From: Eubacterium uniforme
GTDB lineage: Bacteria; Bacillota; Clostridia; Lachnospirales; Lachnospiraceae
Assembly: GCF_900167115.1 (NCBI RefSeq)
Contig: NZ_FUXZ01000010.1
Coordinates: 99,072-163,071 of the forward strand
Length of the DNA: 64,000 nucleotides
Direction: 5' to 3'
In this document: in pieces, positions 8,053-17,612 of the stretch
Layout of the letters: each line of letters starts with the position of its first letter
Numbering within the stretch: position 1 is the first letter of the stretch
Translations under genes and position numbers: made by a program
Notes under the pieces: generated by a model
Database searches by the model: none
What the model was told of the DNA's origin: nothing
Seen by the model: the letters and a program-made list of their open reading frames with translations, nothing else

Positions 8053-10633
8053 AAAAAGAAAAAATAAAGAAAAATTGATTCAAAATCAAATTAATCAAAC
8101 AATTGGAGCATGTTATATGGACATGGATGCATATGAACCAGTATCTGTTTCAAGTAATCCTAATATGGATGAAATAAAGTGGGTTATTGTAGTTGGACTT
8201 ATTGGTTTATGTGGATGTTTAGCAACTATTTTTGGTATCATGGATAATTCTAGAATGAATTATGATGCACCAGGAGTAGTAATTAAGTTGATATTTTTTA
8301 CAATTATTTGTTGTGTGTTAATTTGTTTTTTGAAAGAAAAAAGGAATATCGCATACTCGATCATATCGGTCTATTTAGTTTTAAGAGCTTATAGTAACTG
8401 GGAATTTTTAAAAAAAGGAATGCTTAGATTAGCAGATAATGTTGCAAGTCAGATAGATAATAATTATTCTGGTGTGGAGACTTTTGAAAAGAGTGTATCG
8501 AAACATCAGTTGGTTGGTGATGCGTTAGTGTTATTTGGTATGATATGGATTTTTGTTTTTCTTTTCATTAATAGAAAGAAAATAGAAGTGGGAATATCAT
8601 ATCTTTTTATGCTACCTTTTGTTATTGGAATTCTTATTATAAGTGTTTATTTGTCAATGCATTTTCTTATATTGCTAGGCATTTATTTGTTTATTTTATT
8701 AGTATCTAGTAATGGAAATGACGGAAGAAAAATAGTCGCTAAAAGGGTAAGTTTTAACACGATTATTTGCGGTATACCGTGTATTCTTATTATTGTTTTA
8801 CTAGTTAATATGTTAGTTCCTAAGGGTTTGCATAATCCTGAAAAAATACAAACTATAAAGAATGATGTATCTCATCGAATAGAAGAATTTGCTAAAGTTA
8901 AACTTACTGGTGGACATAAGCAGGCTTTTGATGTGAACGATGTATTTAATGGTGGAAACATTGCGTTTAATACTGATCCAAAAATTGGAAATGTTAGCGA
9001 ATTAAAACTTACCAAGAAACCTGAATTAGAAATGAATATTTTCTATGATGGTATAAATAAGTTTGGAAATAGACTTTACTTAAAAGGTAAGGCATATGAT
9101 ACATATAATAATAATGGATGGCAGAACACACTATATGAACCTGAAGATTCAATTGGTGATAGTAATATAGATGAGTATTATACAAGTAAATTTCCTATGT
9201 ACTTTAATAGTATGGCTGGTGTGGTAGAAAAAGTCGATAAAAAAAGTATAAGTGGCATGATTGAAATAACCGATAAGTTTAATAGGGCAACTAGATTTCA
9301 TCCTTATTACATAGAACCGGATTTTGATACATCATATGCAGATGAAATTATGGATAGTGGCCGTGTGATATCTGAATTATCAGATTATTATGAATCAGGA
9401 AACTATTCTGCATACAGACATAAGTTTATTTCACAGGATAATCAGACTAGTTTTTATAAACAAGCAAAATACATAAAGAAGAATATAGCTGAACATTTCG
9501 CTACGGAGGAGTCAATTGATTCTGCTGATCATCAGAGTGCATATAGATATGAATCTGATAATATCTTTATGGAGAATAATATGGATATTCCAGGGTTTAC
9601 TGATATACCACGTTTTTATAATGAGTTTGAAACCATGGAAGTAGATGTTGATGGTGAAAAAATTGATCTTGTTGGGCGTGGATATGATAAAGAAATTGGA
9701 ATAGAACCATATGTTGATTATGTTTTAAATTATTTTTCTAATTATAAATATGACTTGAAACCAGGTAAAACTCCTGATGATATGGATTCTGTTGATTACT
9801 TCATTATGAAGAAAAAGGGATATTGTATGTATTATGCAACAACTGCAACACTTATGTTTAGAAAGATGGGTATTGCAGCAAGATATGTAGAAGGATATGC
9901 AGTAGACTTGCCAAGTTCATATGAAGGCAATAAAAAATTAGAAGTTAAGAATAATGATAGTCATGCATGGACGGAAATTTTTATTCCAAATGTAGGTTGG
10001 ATTCCTATAGAAGTTACAGTTGGAAGTGGTTCGGGTTATACTCAAAATGAGACAAAACAAGAAACAACTACAGAGAATAAATCAACTAACAGGAACGAAA
10101 CAACTACAAAAAAACAATTAACAACTAAAAAGAATAATCAGCCTACAACAAAACAAGCTACAACAAAAAAGGTTGAAGAAAAGACACATAAGGTTAGTGC
10201 GCAGGCTGTAGTTAGAGTTATTCTTACTATTATTACAGCTTTAGTAATAATAATTTTATTAGCAATTGTTATAAGATTTTTATTGAAATATTTATTGAAA
10301 AAGTATTTTTATACTTTTGCATATTTTACAATTGATAGGTATGAAGTGGATCTTATTAAATTGTGTAAGATTAAAAACATAAATATTACTGAAAACTATG
10401 ATAGAAATAATAGCATTAGTAGAATTATAAAAGAATTTGGTGTTAATGAAAGTCTTGTTAAACAGGTTTATGCTTTAATAGATAGAGCTAAATATAGTAA
10501 GAATGCAGATATATCATCAGAAGAAAGAAAAAAATTATATAAACTAATTAGTAAAATAGCACATAAAATCAATCAGGAAGGTAATATGATTACTAAGTTG
10601 AAGGTTGCGCTTTTGATGCTTAGATATAAATAA
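8045..10633 (+). CDS. Membrane transglutaminase-like protein
   Basis: The 862-residue protein has six or so membrane segments between residues 40 and 260, an extracytoplasmic transglutaminase-core domain, a Thr/Lys/Asn-rich linker (about 670-715), one more membrane helix (about 723-752) and a cytoplasmic helical tail. The catalytic Cys is C594 in GYCMYYAT and the His is H640 in DSHAWTEIF. The third position, normally Asp, is Glu (E656 in WIPIEVT), so activity is probable but not certain. Such proteins are the third member of MoxR/DUF58 modules and may act on the cell envelope. pth follows after 24 bases. Confidence 0.85.
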   Translation: MSRKRKNKEKLIQNQINQTIGACYMDMDAYEPVSVSSNPNMDEIKWVIVVGLIGLCGCLATIFGIMDNSRMNYDAPGVVIKLIFFTIICCVLICFLKEKRNIAYSIISVYLVLRAYSNWEFLKKGMLRLADNVASQIDNNYSGVETFEKSVSKHQLVGDALVLFGMIWIFVFLFINRKKIEVGISYLFMLPFVIGILIISVYLSMHFLILLGIYLFILLVSSNGNDGRKIVAKRVSFNTIICGIPCILIIVLLVNMLVPKGLHNPEKIQTIKNDVSHRIEEFAKVKLTGGHKQAFDVNDVFNGGNIAFNTDPKIGNVSELKLTKKPELEMNIFYDGINKFGNRLYLKGKAYDTYNNNGWQNTLYEPEDSIGDSNIDEYYTSKFPMYFNSMAGVVEKVDKKSISGMIEITDKFNRATRFHPYYIEPDFDTSYADEIMDSGRVISELSDYYESGNYSAYRHKFISQDNQTSFYKQAKYIKKNIAEHFATEESIDSADHQSAYRYESDNIFMENNMDIPGFTDIPRFYNEFETMEVDVDGEKIDLVGRGYDKEIGIEPYVDYVLNYFSNYKYDLKPGKTPDDMDSVDYFIMKKKGYCMYYATTATLMFRKMGIAARYVEGYAVDLPSSYEGNKKLEVKNNDSHAWTEIFIPNVGWIPIEVTVGSGSGYTQNETKQETTTENKSTNRNETTTKKQLTTKKNNQPTTKQATTKKVEEKTHKVSAQAVVRVILTIITALVIIILLAIVIRFLLKYLLKKYFYTFAYFTIDRYEVDLIKLCKIKNINITENYDRNNSISRIIKEFGVNESLVKQVYALIDRAKYSKNADISSEERKKLYKLISKIAHKINQEGNMITKLKVALLMLRYK

Positions 10634-10657
10634 TAATTAGTTAGAAAGAGGATATTT

Positions 10658-11212
10658 ATGTACGTTATAGTGGGACTTGGAAATCCAACGGATAAATATA
10701 AAGGAACAAGACATAATATAGGATTTGATGCAGTTGATGAGATTGCAAAAAGATTTGATATTAAGGTTAATACGGCAAGACATAAGGCTTTATGTGGGAC
10801 TGGTGTCATAGATGGAAAGAAAGTTGTTATCGTTAAGCCACAAACGTTCATGAATTTAAGTGGTGAATCGGTAAAAGCAGTTTGCGATTTTTACAAGGTT
10901 GATGTTACAGAGGAATTGATTGTTTTATACGATGATATAAGTCTTGATGTTGGCCATATAAGAATTAGGGCTAAAGGAAGTGCTGGTGGGCATAATGGAA
11001 TTAAGAATATTATTGCTCATTTGGGTACTCAGGAATTTAAAAGAATTAAAATTGGAGTGGGTGCTAATGAGGGTGATCTTGTTAAGCATGTACTTGGAAA
11101 GTTTGATAAAAAAGATAGAAGTGCAGTTGATGCGGCGATTAATGATGCTGCATCAGCAGCAGTTGTTATGATGAGTGAGGACATTCAGACTGCAATGAAT
11201 AAGTATAATTAA
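10658..11212 (+). CDS. pth: Peptidyl-tRNA hydrolase
   Basis: Pth frees stalled peptidyl-tRNAs for reuse. The 184-residue protein opens MYVIVGLGNPTDKYKGTRHN, holding the catalytic N and H of the family (GLGNP, TRHNIGF), and includes KPQTFMNLSGESV and the VLYDDISLD and GSAGGHNGIKNII motifs. GAAAGAGG precedes ATG. It sits between the MoxR module and mfd, a common order (pth-mfd) in Firmicutes. Confidence 0.97.
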   Translation: MYVIVGLGNPTDKYKGTRHNIGFDAVDEIAKRFDIKVNTARHKALCGTGVIDGKKVVIVKPQTFMNLSGESVKAVCDFYKVDVTEELIVLYDDISLDVGHIRIRAKGSAGGHNGIKNIIAHLGTQEFKRIKIGVGANEGDLVKHVLGKFDKKDRSAVDAAINDAASAAVVMMSEDIQTAMNKYN

Positions 11213-11289
11213 GCAAGTTATGAATGTTTGTATTTTATAGTTAGTTGCAAAATGCTACTATGTTCAGGTTTTCAATAAAGGTGGTTAAT

Positions 11290-14200
11290 ATGAAGGCGTT
11301 ATATGGGCTTATTGAAGGTTTGTACGGATATAGCGAGACAAAATATCATATGGGTAAGGGTCATATGCCGATGCAGATAAACGGGTGTTCTGAAAGCCAG
11401 TTTGTCCATTTCGTTATGTCTATTTCTAAGGATGTTAAGCAACGAATTATTATTACACATAGTGAAAAAAGAGCAAGACAAATAGCAGAAGATGCTTCAT
11501 ATTTTGAGGATAACGTTCATGTATATCCAGCTAAGGATTTTATATTTTATAATGCAGATATTCATGGGAACCTTCTTTTGAAAGAGAGAATGAAGGCACT
11601 TAGAAGTCTGATACGTGGGGAGAATATTACTATTGTTACAACAATGGATGCATTTATGGATAAACTTCTTCCAGCTGAAAGACTTAAAAGTTCAATACTC
11701 TCTTTTGAAGTAGGTGGAGAAGTTGATTTAGATGAAGTTAGAAGTGTTCTTGTTAGAACTGGTTATGAATTTAATTCACAAGTTGAAGACAAGGGACAGT
11801 GTGCTATTAGAGGAAGTATTATAGATATATTTCCACTTGAAAGTGATAATCCATATCGTATTGATTTATGGGATACAGAAATTGATAATATAAAAGTTTT
11901 TGATGTAAGTACACAAAGAACAATAGAAAACATAAAAGAAGTTCAAATTTATCCAGCAACAGAGTATATGTATACTCCTGATGAAATTCAGGCTGGTGTT
12001 AAGAAGATTGAGGCTGAATTAAAGAAAACGTATAATACGTTAAGAGATGAATTAAAGACTGAACAGGCACATAGACTTAAAGTGACAATTAAGGAATTTC
12101 TTGAGTTACTTGATTTAGATGCAAAGGGAATTAACAAGGATGCATTTGTAAATTATTTTACAAATGAAACTTCGAATTTTTTTGATTACTTTGATGATGA
12201 TGCAATTATTTGTGTTGAAGAGCCAGCAAGAAGTTTTGAACATCTTAATGTGGTATGGGAAGAGTTTTTAGATAGTTCAAAACATAGACTTGATGATGGA
12301 TACATGCTTCCAGGACAGATGAAGAATCTATATACTCCTTCGGATATAATAAGTTTTTTATCCAAAAGAAAATCATTGTTTTTCACAGCACTTGATCAAA
12401 AGATTAATGAGATAAAGTGTAAGGAAAAGATAAATGTAGAAACCAATAATACGGTTGTATATAACAATGATTATGAAATGCTTATAAGAGACATTGAGTT
12501 TTATAAGCGACAGAAATATGGAATTATGATTCTTTCTGCTTCAAAAACAAGGGCGGAAAGACTTGCAGGTAATTTAAGAGAATATGATATTAATGCTTTC
12601 TACACTGAGGATGATAGAATTCCAGCTGCAGGTGAGATTATGGTTAGGTATGGTAATCTTCATAGAGGCTTTGTATATCCATCCTTAAAATTTGTATTAA
12701 TATCTCAAAATGACATATATGGTACCGTTAAGAAAAAGAAGAGACATAGGAAGGCATCTGGTGATGTAATTACGGACTTTGGTAGTCTTAACATTGGGGA
12801 TTATGTTGTTCATGAAAGTTATGGTATCGGTGTATATAGAGGAATAGTTAAGGCTGAAGTTAAGGGGATAATTAAGGACTACATTAAGATAGATTATGAT
12901 GGTGGAAGTTCACTTCATGTTCTTGCAAGTGACCTTGATCAAGTAGCTAAATATTCAGGTGCTGAAGGTGTGGCACCTAAGCTTAATAAGATAGGTGGAC
13001 AGGAATGGTCTAAAACCAGAAGCAGAGTTAAAAGTGCTGTTAAGGATATTGCTGCTGACTTAATAAAGCTTTATGCCGCTAGAGAGAATAGTGAAGGATT
13101 TGCTTTCTCTGAGGATTCATTATGGCAAAAGGAATTTGAAGAGATGTTTCCTTACGAGGAGACTGATGATCAGCTCAATGCAATAGATGCAGTTAAGTCT
13201 GACATGGAAAGTAAGAAGACCATGGATAGACTTATATGTGGTGATGTTGGTTACGGAAAAACTGAAGTGGCAATTCGAGCTGCATTTAAGGCCGTACAGG
13301 ATGGAAAACAGGTTGTGTTCTTAGTACCTACAACCATACTTGCATCGCAGCATTACAATACATTTGCTAGTAGGTTTAAGGATTTTCCTGTTAGAGTTGA
13401 TGAACTTTCAAGATTTAGAACAAAGAAACAGGTTGAGAATACCCTTGCTGATTTGAAGAAGGGATTTGTTGATATATTAATTGGTACTCACAGGGTTTTA
13501 TCAAAGGATGTTAAGTTTAAGGATTTAGGTCTTTTGATTATTGATGAGGAACAGAGATTTGGTGTTAAACATAAGGAGAAAATCAAGGAACTAAAAAATA
13601 ATATTGATGTGTTATGTTTAAGTGCAACTCCTATTCCAAGAACACTTCATATGAGCATGATTGGAATAAGGGATATGTCGGTATTATCCGAACCTCCAGT
13701 TGATAGAATGCCTGTACAGACATTTGTTATGGAGTATAACGATGAAATGGTAAGAGAAGCCATTAATCGTGAGCTTTCAAGAAATGGTCAGGTGTATTAT
13801 GTACATAACAGAGTTAATAATATTGAGGATATTGCAAGCAAACTTCAAAAGTTAGTTCCTGATGCAAATATTGCAATTGCTCATGGAAGAATGAGTGAGA
13901 GAATGCTTGAATCGGTTATGTATGACTTTATGAATGGTGATATAGATGTATTAGTTTCAACAACTATTATTGAAACTGGTCTTGATATATCAAATGTTAA
14001 TACCATGATTATACAGGATGCGGATCGATTTGGACTTTCGCAGCTATACCAGTTAAAGGGGAGAGTTGGAAGATCGAATAGAACATCATATGCATTCTTG
14101 ATGTATAAGAGAAATAAGATTTTAAAGGAAGTTGCTGAAAAGAGACTTCAGGCTATTAAGGATTTTACTGAGCTTGGTAGTGGTTTTAAGATAGCTAAAA

Positions 14201-14799
14201 GAGATCTTGAAATTAGAGGAGCTGGTAATGTTCTTGGAGCAGAGCAGCATGGACATATGGAAGCGGTTGGATATGATTTATATTGTAAGATGTTAAATCA
14301 GGCCGTTGCCATGTTTAAGGGATTAGAGATACCATCTGAATTTGAAACAAGTATCGATATTCCTATAGATGCATACATTCCTAAGAAGTACATTGAAGAT
14401 GAGATTGCTAGACTTAATGCTTATAAGAAGATTGCAGCCATTGAAAATGAAGATGAAAAAGATGATATCATTGATGAGTTCACTGATAGGTATGGTGATG
14501 TTCCAAAAGTAGTCTTGAGTTTGTTAGAGGTTGCAAATATTAAAGCAAAAGCGCATAATGTATATATTAAAGAGATAAGAGGAAACTTGAATGAACTGAC
14601 ATTTGTTTTGTATGAAAAGGCGGAACTTGATGTTAGTAGATTTCCTGAAGTCTTGGATAAATTTAAGGGTAAGTTAAAACTCATTACAGATGCTTCTCCT
14701 AGACTTGTTTATAGAAAGGGTAGAGCCATGGATGGTAGTGAGGAGTTAATTGAAATGATTAATTGTATTATTTCAGAATTAGGTGAAATAAAGAATTAA
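11290..14799 (+). CDS. mfd: Transcription-repair coupling factor
   Basis: Mfd removes RNA polymerase stalled at lesions and recruits UvrA. From the ATG at 11290 it has 1169 residues, the usual length. There is a UvrB-like N-terminal part, a CarD/RNA-polymerase-interaction region (NIGDYVVHESYGIGVYRGI near 505), a helicase core with CGDVGYGKTEVAIRA (Walker A) and IIDEEQRFGVKHKEK (DEEQ box), and a C-terminal TRCF domain. I chose 11290 because AAAGGTGG sits five bases upstream and the protein then starts MKALYGLIEGL; the frame extends 15 codons further up only from a TTG. The UvrA and UvrB genes lie 30 kb on. Confidence 0.96.
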   Translation: MKALYGLIEGLYGYSETKYHMGKGHMPMQINGCSESQFVHFVMSISKDVKQRIIITHSEKRARQIAEDASYFEDNVHVYPAKDFIFYNADIHGNLLLKERMKALRSLIRGENITIVTTMDAFMDKLLPAERLKSSILSFEVGGEVDLDEVRSVLVRTGYEFNSQVEDKGQCAIRGSIIDIFPLESDNPYRIDLWDTEIDNIKVFDVSTQRTIENIKEVQIYPATEYMYTPDEIQAGVKKIEAELKKTYNTLRDELKTEQAHRLKVTIKEFLELLDLDAKGINKDAFVNYFTNETSNFFDYFDDDAIICVEEPARSFEHLNVVWEEFLDSSKHRLDDGYMLPGQMKNLYTPSDIISFLSKRKSLFFTALDQKINEIKCKEKINVETNNTVVYNNDYEMLIRDIEFYKRQKYGIMILSASKTRAERLAGNLREYDINAFYTEDDRIPAAGEIMVRYGNLHRGFVYPSLKFVLISQNDIYGTVKKKKRHRKASGDVITDFGSLNIGDYVVHESYGIGVYRGIVKAEVKGIIKDYIKIDYDGGSSLHVLASDLDQVAKYSGAEGVAPKLNKIGGQEWSKTRSRVKSAVKDIAADLIKLYAARENSEGFAFSEDSLWQKEFEEMFPYEETDDQLNAIDAVKSDMESKKTMDRLICGDVGYGKTEVAIRAAFKAVQDGKQVVFLVPTTILASQHYNTFASRFKDFPVRVDELSRFRTKKQVENTLADLKKGFVDILIGTHRVLSKDVKFKDLGLLIIDEEQRFGVKHKEKIKELKNNIDVLCLSATPIPRTLHMSMIGIRDMSVLSEPPVDRMPVQTFVMEYNDEMVREAINRELSRNGQVYYVHNRVNNIEDIASKLQKLVPDANIAIAHGRMSERMLESVMYDFMNGDIDVLVSTTIIETGLDISNVNTMIIQDADRFGLSQLYQLKGRVGRSNRTSYAFLMYKRNKILKEVAEKRLQAIKDFTELGSGFKIAKRDLEIRGAGNVLGAEQHGHMEAVGYDLYCKMLNQAVAMFKGLEIPSEFETSIDIPIDAYIPKKYIEDEIARLNAYKKIAAIENEDEKDDIIDEFTDRYGDVPKVVLSLLEVANIKAKAHNVYIKEIRGNLNELTFVLYEKAELDVSRFPEVLDKFKGKLKLITDASPRLVYRKGRAMDGSEELIEMINCIISELGEIKN

Positions 14800-14829
14800 T
14801 TATTTGCTGTTATTTGGAGAAAAAATAGT

Positions 14830-15804
14830 ATGTATGTTTTGAATGATAATTCAAAAAAAAGTGTAAATAAGTTTTTAAAGAAAACTGTAGTTGTATGTAT
14901 GACTGTAGCGTTATGTTTTTCTCTAGCTTCATGTAAAAAAAAGAAAGAGGAAAAATACACGGCTATGAAAATAGGAAGTAGTAATCTTTCGCCTGGAATA
15001 CTAAGATATTATGCTTATAATGCGCAGGCTAGTTACGAAAACTATTACATGGCTTCAGGCGCACATATCCACTGGAGTGAAGGAAAGAATAAAGTTTCTT
15101 TAGAGGAACAGGTAAAGAATCAAACACTTGAGGATATGGTTAAGAAGTATAAACTTATTAATCATTCTAAGGATTTTGAAGTGAACAAGTCAGATATTAG
15201 GGACAAGGATGTTTCTGATATGGTTGATAATTACGAAAAAAATTCTTCTGATGTGCTTAAAGGTAAAGTTGATGCTAGTAAAAATGATTTAAAGAGTATT
15301 TTTACTACATATCTAATGTATGAGGAAATATGTGATTATATTAAGGAAAAATATAATATTGTAGTTGATAAGGAATTATACAGACAGGTTAGTATCAATT
15401 TGATTGAAGTATCAGGAGATGATGCAGCAAATACAGCTGTTAAGATATGCTCAGAAGTTAATAAGGGCGGAACAATAGTTGATGTCGCATCAAAGTATAA
15501 ACAGGAAGTAATTGAAGGTACAATTGGAGCAGGAGATCGAGATAGGGATAAGATTGAACTTGCATGTCTTTCTATGAAAACTGGTGAATGCGTAAACGTA
15601 AATACTGATTTAAAGAATTATGTTATATATTGTGTTAATGATAATGACGAAAAAGCTACAGACATAATAGTGGCTGATAAAGAAAAAGAATTATTAAATC
15701 AGCAAATAGATTTGATTGTAAAAAATTATAAAGATGATGTAAAAATCGATAATGAAATGTGGGATAGAATAAATTTTAATGATCCAATTTTTGAAGAAAA
15801 ATAA
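14830..15804 (+). CDS. Lipoprotein related to PrsA/SurA foldases
   Basis: A signal peptide ends in the lipobox LASC, with C35 as the lipidated residue, so the protein sits on the outer face of the membrane. The 324-residue body is helical and charged, with an N-terminal SurA-like helical region (about 45-190) and a short, degenerate C-terminal part where a parvulin domain would lie (about 190-285); no clear catalytic His/Cys set is visible. Clostridial genomes often carry such a peptidyl-prolyl isomerase-like gene just after mfd. It could be an export foldase or only a chaperone. Confidence 0.65.
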   Translation: MYVLNDNSKKSVNKFLKKTVVVCMTVALCFSLASCKKKKEEKYTAMKIGSSNLSPGILRYYAYNAQASYENYYMASGAHIHWSEGKNKVSLEEQVKNQTLEDMVKKYKLINHSKDFEVNKSDIRDKDVSDMVDNYEKNSSDVLKGKVDASKNDLKSIFTTYLMYEEICDYIKEKYNIVVDKELYRQVSINLIEVSGDDAANTAVKICSEVNKGGTIVDVASKYKQEVIEGTIGAGDRDRDKIELACLSMKTGECVNVNTDLKNYVIYCVNDNDEKATDIIVADKEKELLNQQIDLIVKNYKDDVKIDNEMWDRINFNDPIFEEK

Positions 15805-15827
15805 TCAAAAGATGGGGAAATAAGAGT

Positions 15828-17207
15828 ATGAGAGTGAAGAAAATTATTACACATATTGTGGTATACGTTTTGTTTGTTTTGGCAGTAATTGGGGTTTGTC
15901 TTGCTGTAAAGACACAGGGTGAAAAAAAGAAAACTAGTAAAAATGTTGCTGTGGATACCGAAAAAACTTCAACTGAAAAAGTGACTAAAACAGAAACGAA
16001 AACGGAGACAGAAACAGAGACGGAAACAGAACCAGAACCAGAAACAAAGGAGCCTGTTGATCCAGCTGATGAATATTTAGAAACAGTTAAATTTGCTAAT
16101 GAAGATGAGTATGTTGATTGTATAAATGATAGATATGAACAGGCTGGAACTGAAGATGATACTGATATGACTGAGACTGAAAATAATCTTGATGAAGTTT
16201 CTAATCAAAACTTTGATCTCGGCGATGTTGATACAGATGATTTAAGTGATGATGATAGTTTTGAATCGTTTGATAAACATAAATATGATATGTTAAGTTC
16301 AGTAGATTATACATATTCTAAATTTGATAAAACTTCAGAAATTAATGCGGAAGCAGGATTCTTAGTTGATTTGGATTCACTAGATATATTATATGCAAAG
16401 AATGGATTAGAAAAGAGAGCGCCAGCTAGTACAACTAAGTTATTGACAGCTCTAACGGTATTGGAATTCTTAGATTTGGATGAAGAAGTTTTAGTTGGTA
16501 AAGAACAAGAATTCGTGGCGGCAGATGCTAGTGCTTGTGGTATCAAGGAGGGAGAAAAGTATACAGTATATGAACTTTTAAATGGTATGCTTTTATGTTC
16601 TGGTAATGATGCTGCATATACATTGGCATATTATACAGGATTACGAGTATATGATAGACTTGAAAATAGTGAAATCTATGAATATAATACTGATACAAGA
16701 GATGGGGAATATGCCCCTGAATGTGATGATACAAATGTGTATGCGGCTGATAGCAATGAGGCTAAGAAGTACATTGATGAATGTGTTAAATACATGAATA
16801 AGAATGCTGAAGAAATGGGATGTGTCAATGTGAATTTTGAAACACCCGATGGCTATGATACAGAAGGCCAGTATGTTACAGCGATTGACTTAGCACGAAT
16901 TGGTGTTATGGCAAAGAATAATATTGTAATTAGTGATATTTGTGCTAGTACTTCATATTATGATAAATCACTTGATGTTACTTGGCAGACAACTAATGAA
17001 CTTATGAATAAAAATGGAGAGTTTTATAATAAAAAAGTTGATGGATTAAAAACAGGATCAACAGGAGAAGCTGGAAAGTGTTTTGTAGGTTCGGCATCTG
17101 ATAATAATAATAAGTTTATTTCGGTTGTTTTAGGTAGTGATCAAAATGGCAGATGGAATGATAGTAATTATTTATTAAATGCAGGATTTAAGTATATGAA
17201 TAAGTAA
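15828..17207 (+). CDS. D-alanyl-D-alanine carboxypeptidase (DacA/DacF type)
   Basis: Residues 8-26 are one membrane-spanning or uncleaved signal segment. Then comes a long acidic linker with TE and PE repeats (about 45-85). The penicillin-binding domain shows SxxK at S201-K204 (ASTTK), SGN at 258-260 and KTG at 408-410, so it is an active-site-complete low-molecular-weight PBP that trims pentapeptide stems. The C-terminal PBP5 beta domain is absent. Anchoring at the N-terminus instead of a C-terminal helix is a variation found in Clostridia. It starts 24 bases after the lipoprotein gene. Confidence 0.9.
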   Translation: MRVKKIITHIVVYVLFVLAVIGVCLAVKTQGEKKKTSKNVAVDTEKTSTEKVTKTETKTETETETETEPEPETKEPVDPADEYLETVKFANEDEYVDCINDRYEQAGTEDDTDMTETENNLDEVSNQNFDLGDVDTDDLSDDDSFESFDKHKYDMLSSVDYTYSKFDKTSEINAEAGFLVDLDSLDILYAKNGLEKRAPASTTKLLTALTVLEFLDLDEEVLVGKEQEFVAADASACGIKEGEKYTVYELLNGMLLCSGNDAAYTLAYYTGLRVYDRLENSEIYEYNTDTRDGEYAPECDDTNVYAADSNEAKKYIDECVKYMNKNAEEMGCVNVNFETPDGYDTEGQYVTAIDLARIGVMAKNNIVISDICASTSYYDKSLDVTWQTTNELMNKNGEFYNKKVDGLKTGSTGEAGKCFVGSASDNNNKFISVVLGSDQNGRWNDSNYLLNAGFKYMNK

Positions 17208-17247
17208 GTTCAAAAGAGTTATTGTATTTTTTGAAAGGAGACATATT

Positions 17248-17553
17248 ATGGTAAAGCATGTAATTATTTGGACATTAAAGGATAATTTTTCCGAAAAGGA
17301 AAAACAGGAGATTAAGGCTTCAATTAAGGAAGGACTAGAGGGCCTTAAGGGTAAAATACCTGGACTTCTAGGAATTAAGGTTTATACAGATGGTTTATCA
17401 AGTTCGAATGGTGATTTAATGCTTGATAGTATGTTTGAAGATAGAGCTGCTCTTTCAGTATATGCATCACATCCTGAACATGTTGCAGTAGCTGATAATA
17501 AGGTTAGACCTTATACAAAGATTAGAAGCTGTTTTGATTATGAAGTAAAATAA
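17248..17553 (+). CDS. Dabb (stress-response A/B barrel) domain protein
   Basis: The 101-residue protein (MVKHVIIWTLKDNFSEKEKQ) is a single ferredoxin-like alpha/beta barrel of the Dabb family: an N-terminal VKHVIIW strand, a helix, LGIKVYTDG, and a Y-A-S-H-P-E-H-V motif near 72. The biochemical role of bacterial members is mostly unknown. GAAAGGAG precedes ATG. A terminator follows directly. Confidence 0.85.
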   Translation: MVKHVIIWTLKDNFSEKEKQEIKASIKEGLEGLKGKIPGLLGIKVYTDGLSSSNGDLMLDSMFEDRAALSVYASHPEHVAVADNKVRPYTKIRSCFDYEVK

Positions 17554-17567
17554 TAAACTAATATAAG

Positions 17568-17596
17568 AACGCCAGGGATATATCCTTGGCGTTTTT
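17568..17596 (+). terminator. Terminator after the Dabb gene
   Basis: AACGCCAGGGATA (17568-17580) pairs with TATCCTTGGCGTT (17581-17593) with one G-U pair, then a T run to 17596. It probably ends the long operon beginning at the MoxR gene. Confidence 0.85.
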
Positions 17597-17612
17597 GAGA
17601 AGAGGTGTATGG

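Noticed and set aside
15960..16060. Tandem repeat array in the carboxypeptidase gene
   Set aside because: The ACAGAAACGGAGAC-like units only encode the Thr-Glu linker of the protein; ordinary low-complexity coding sequence.
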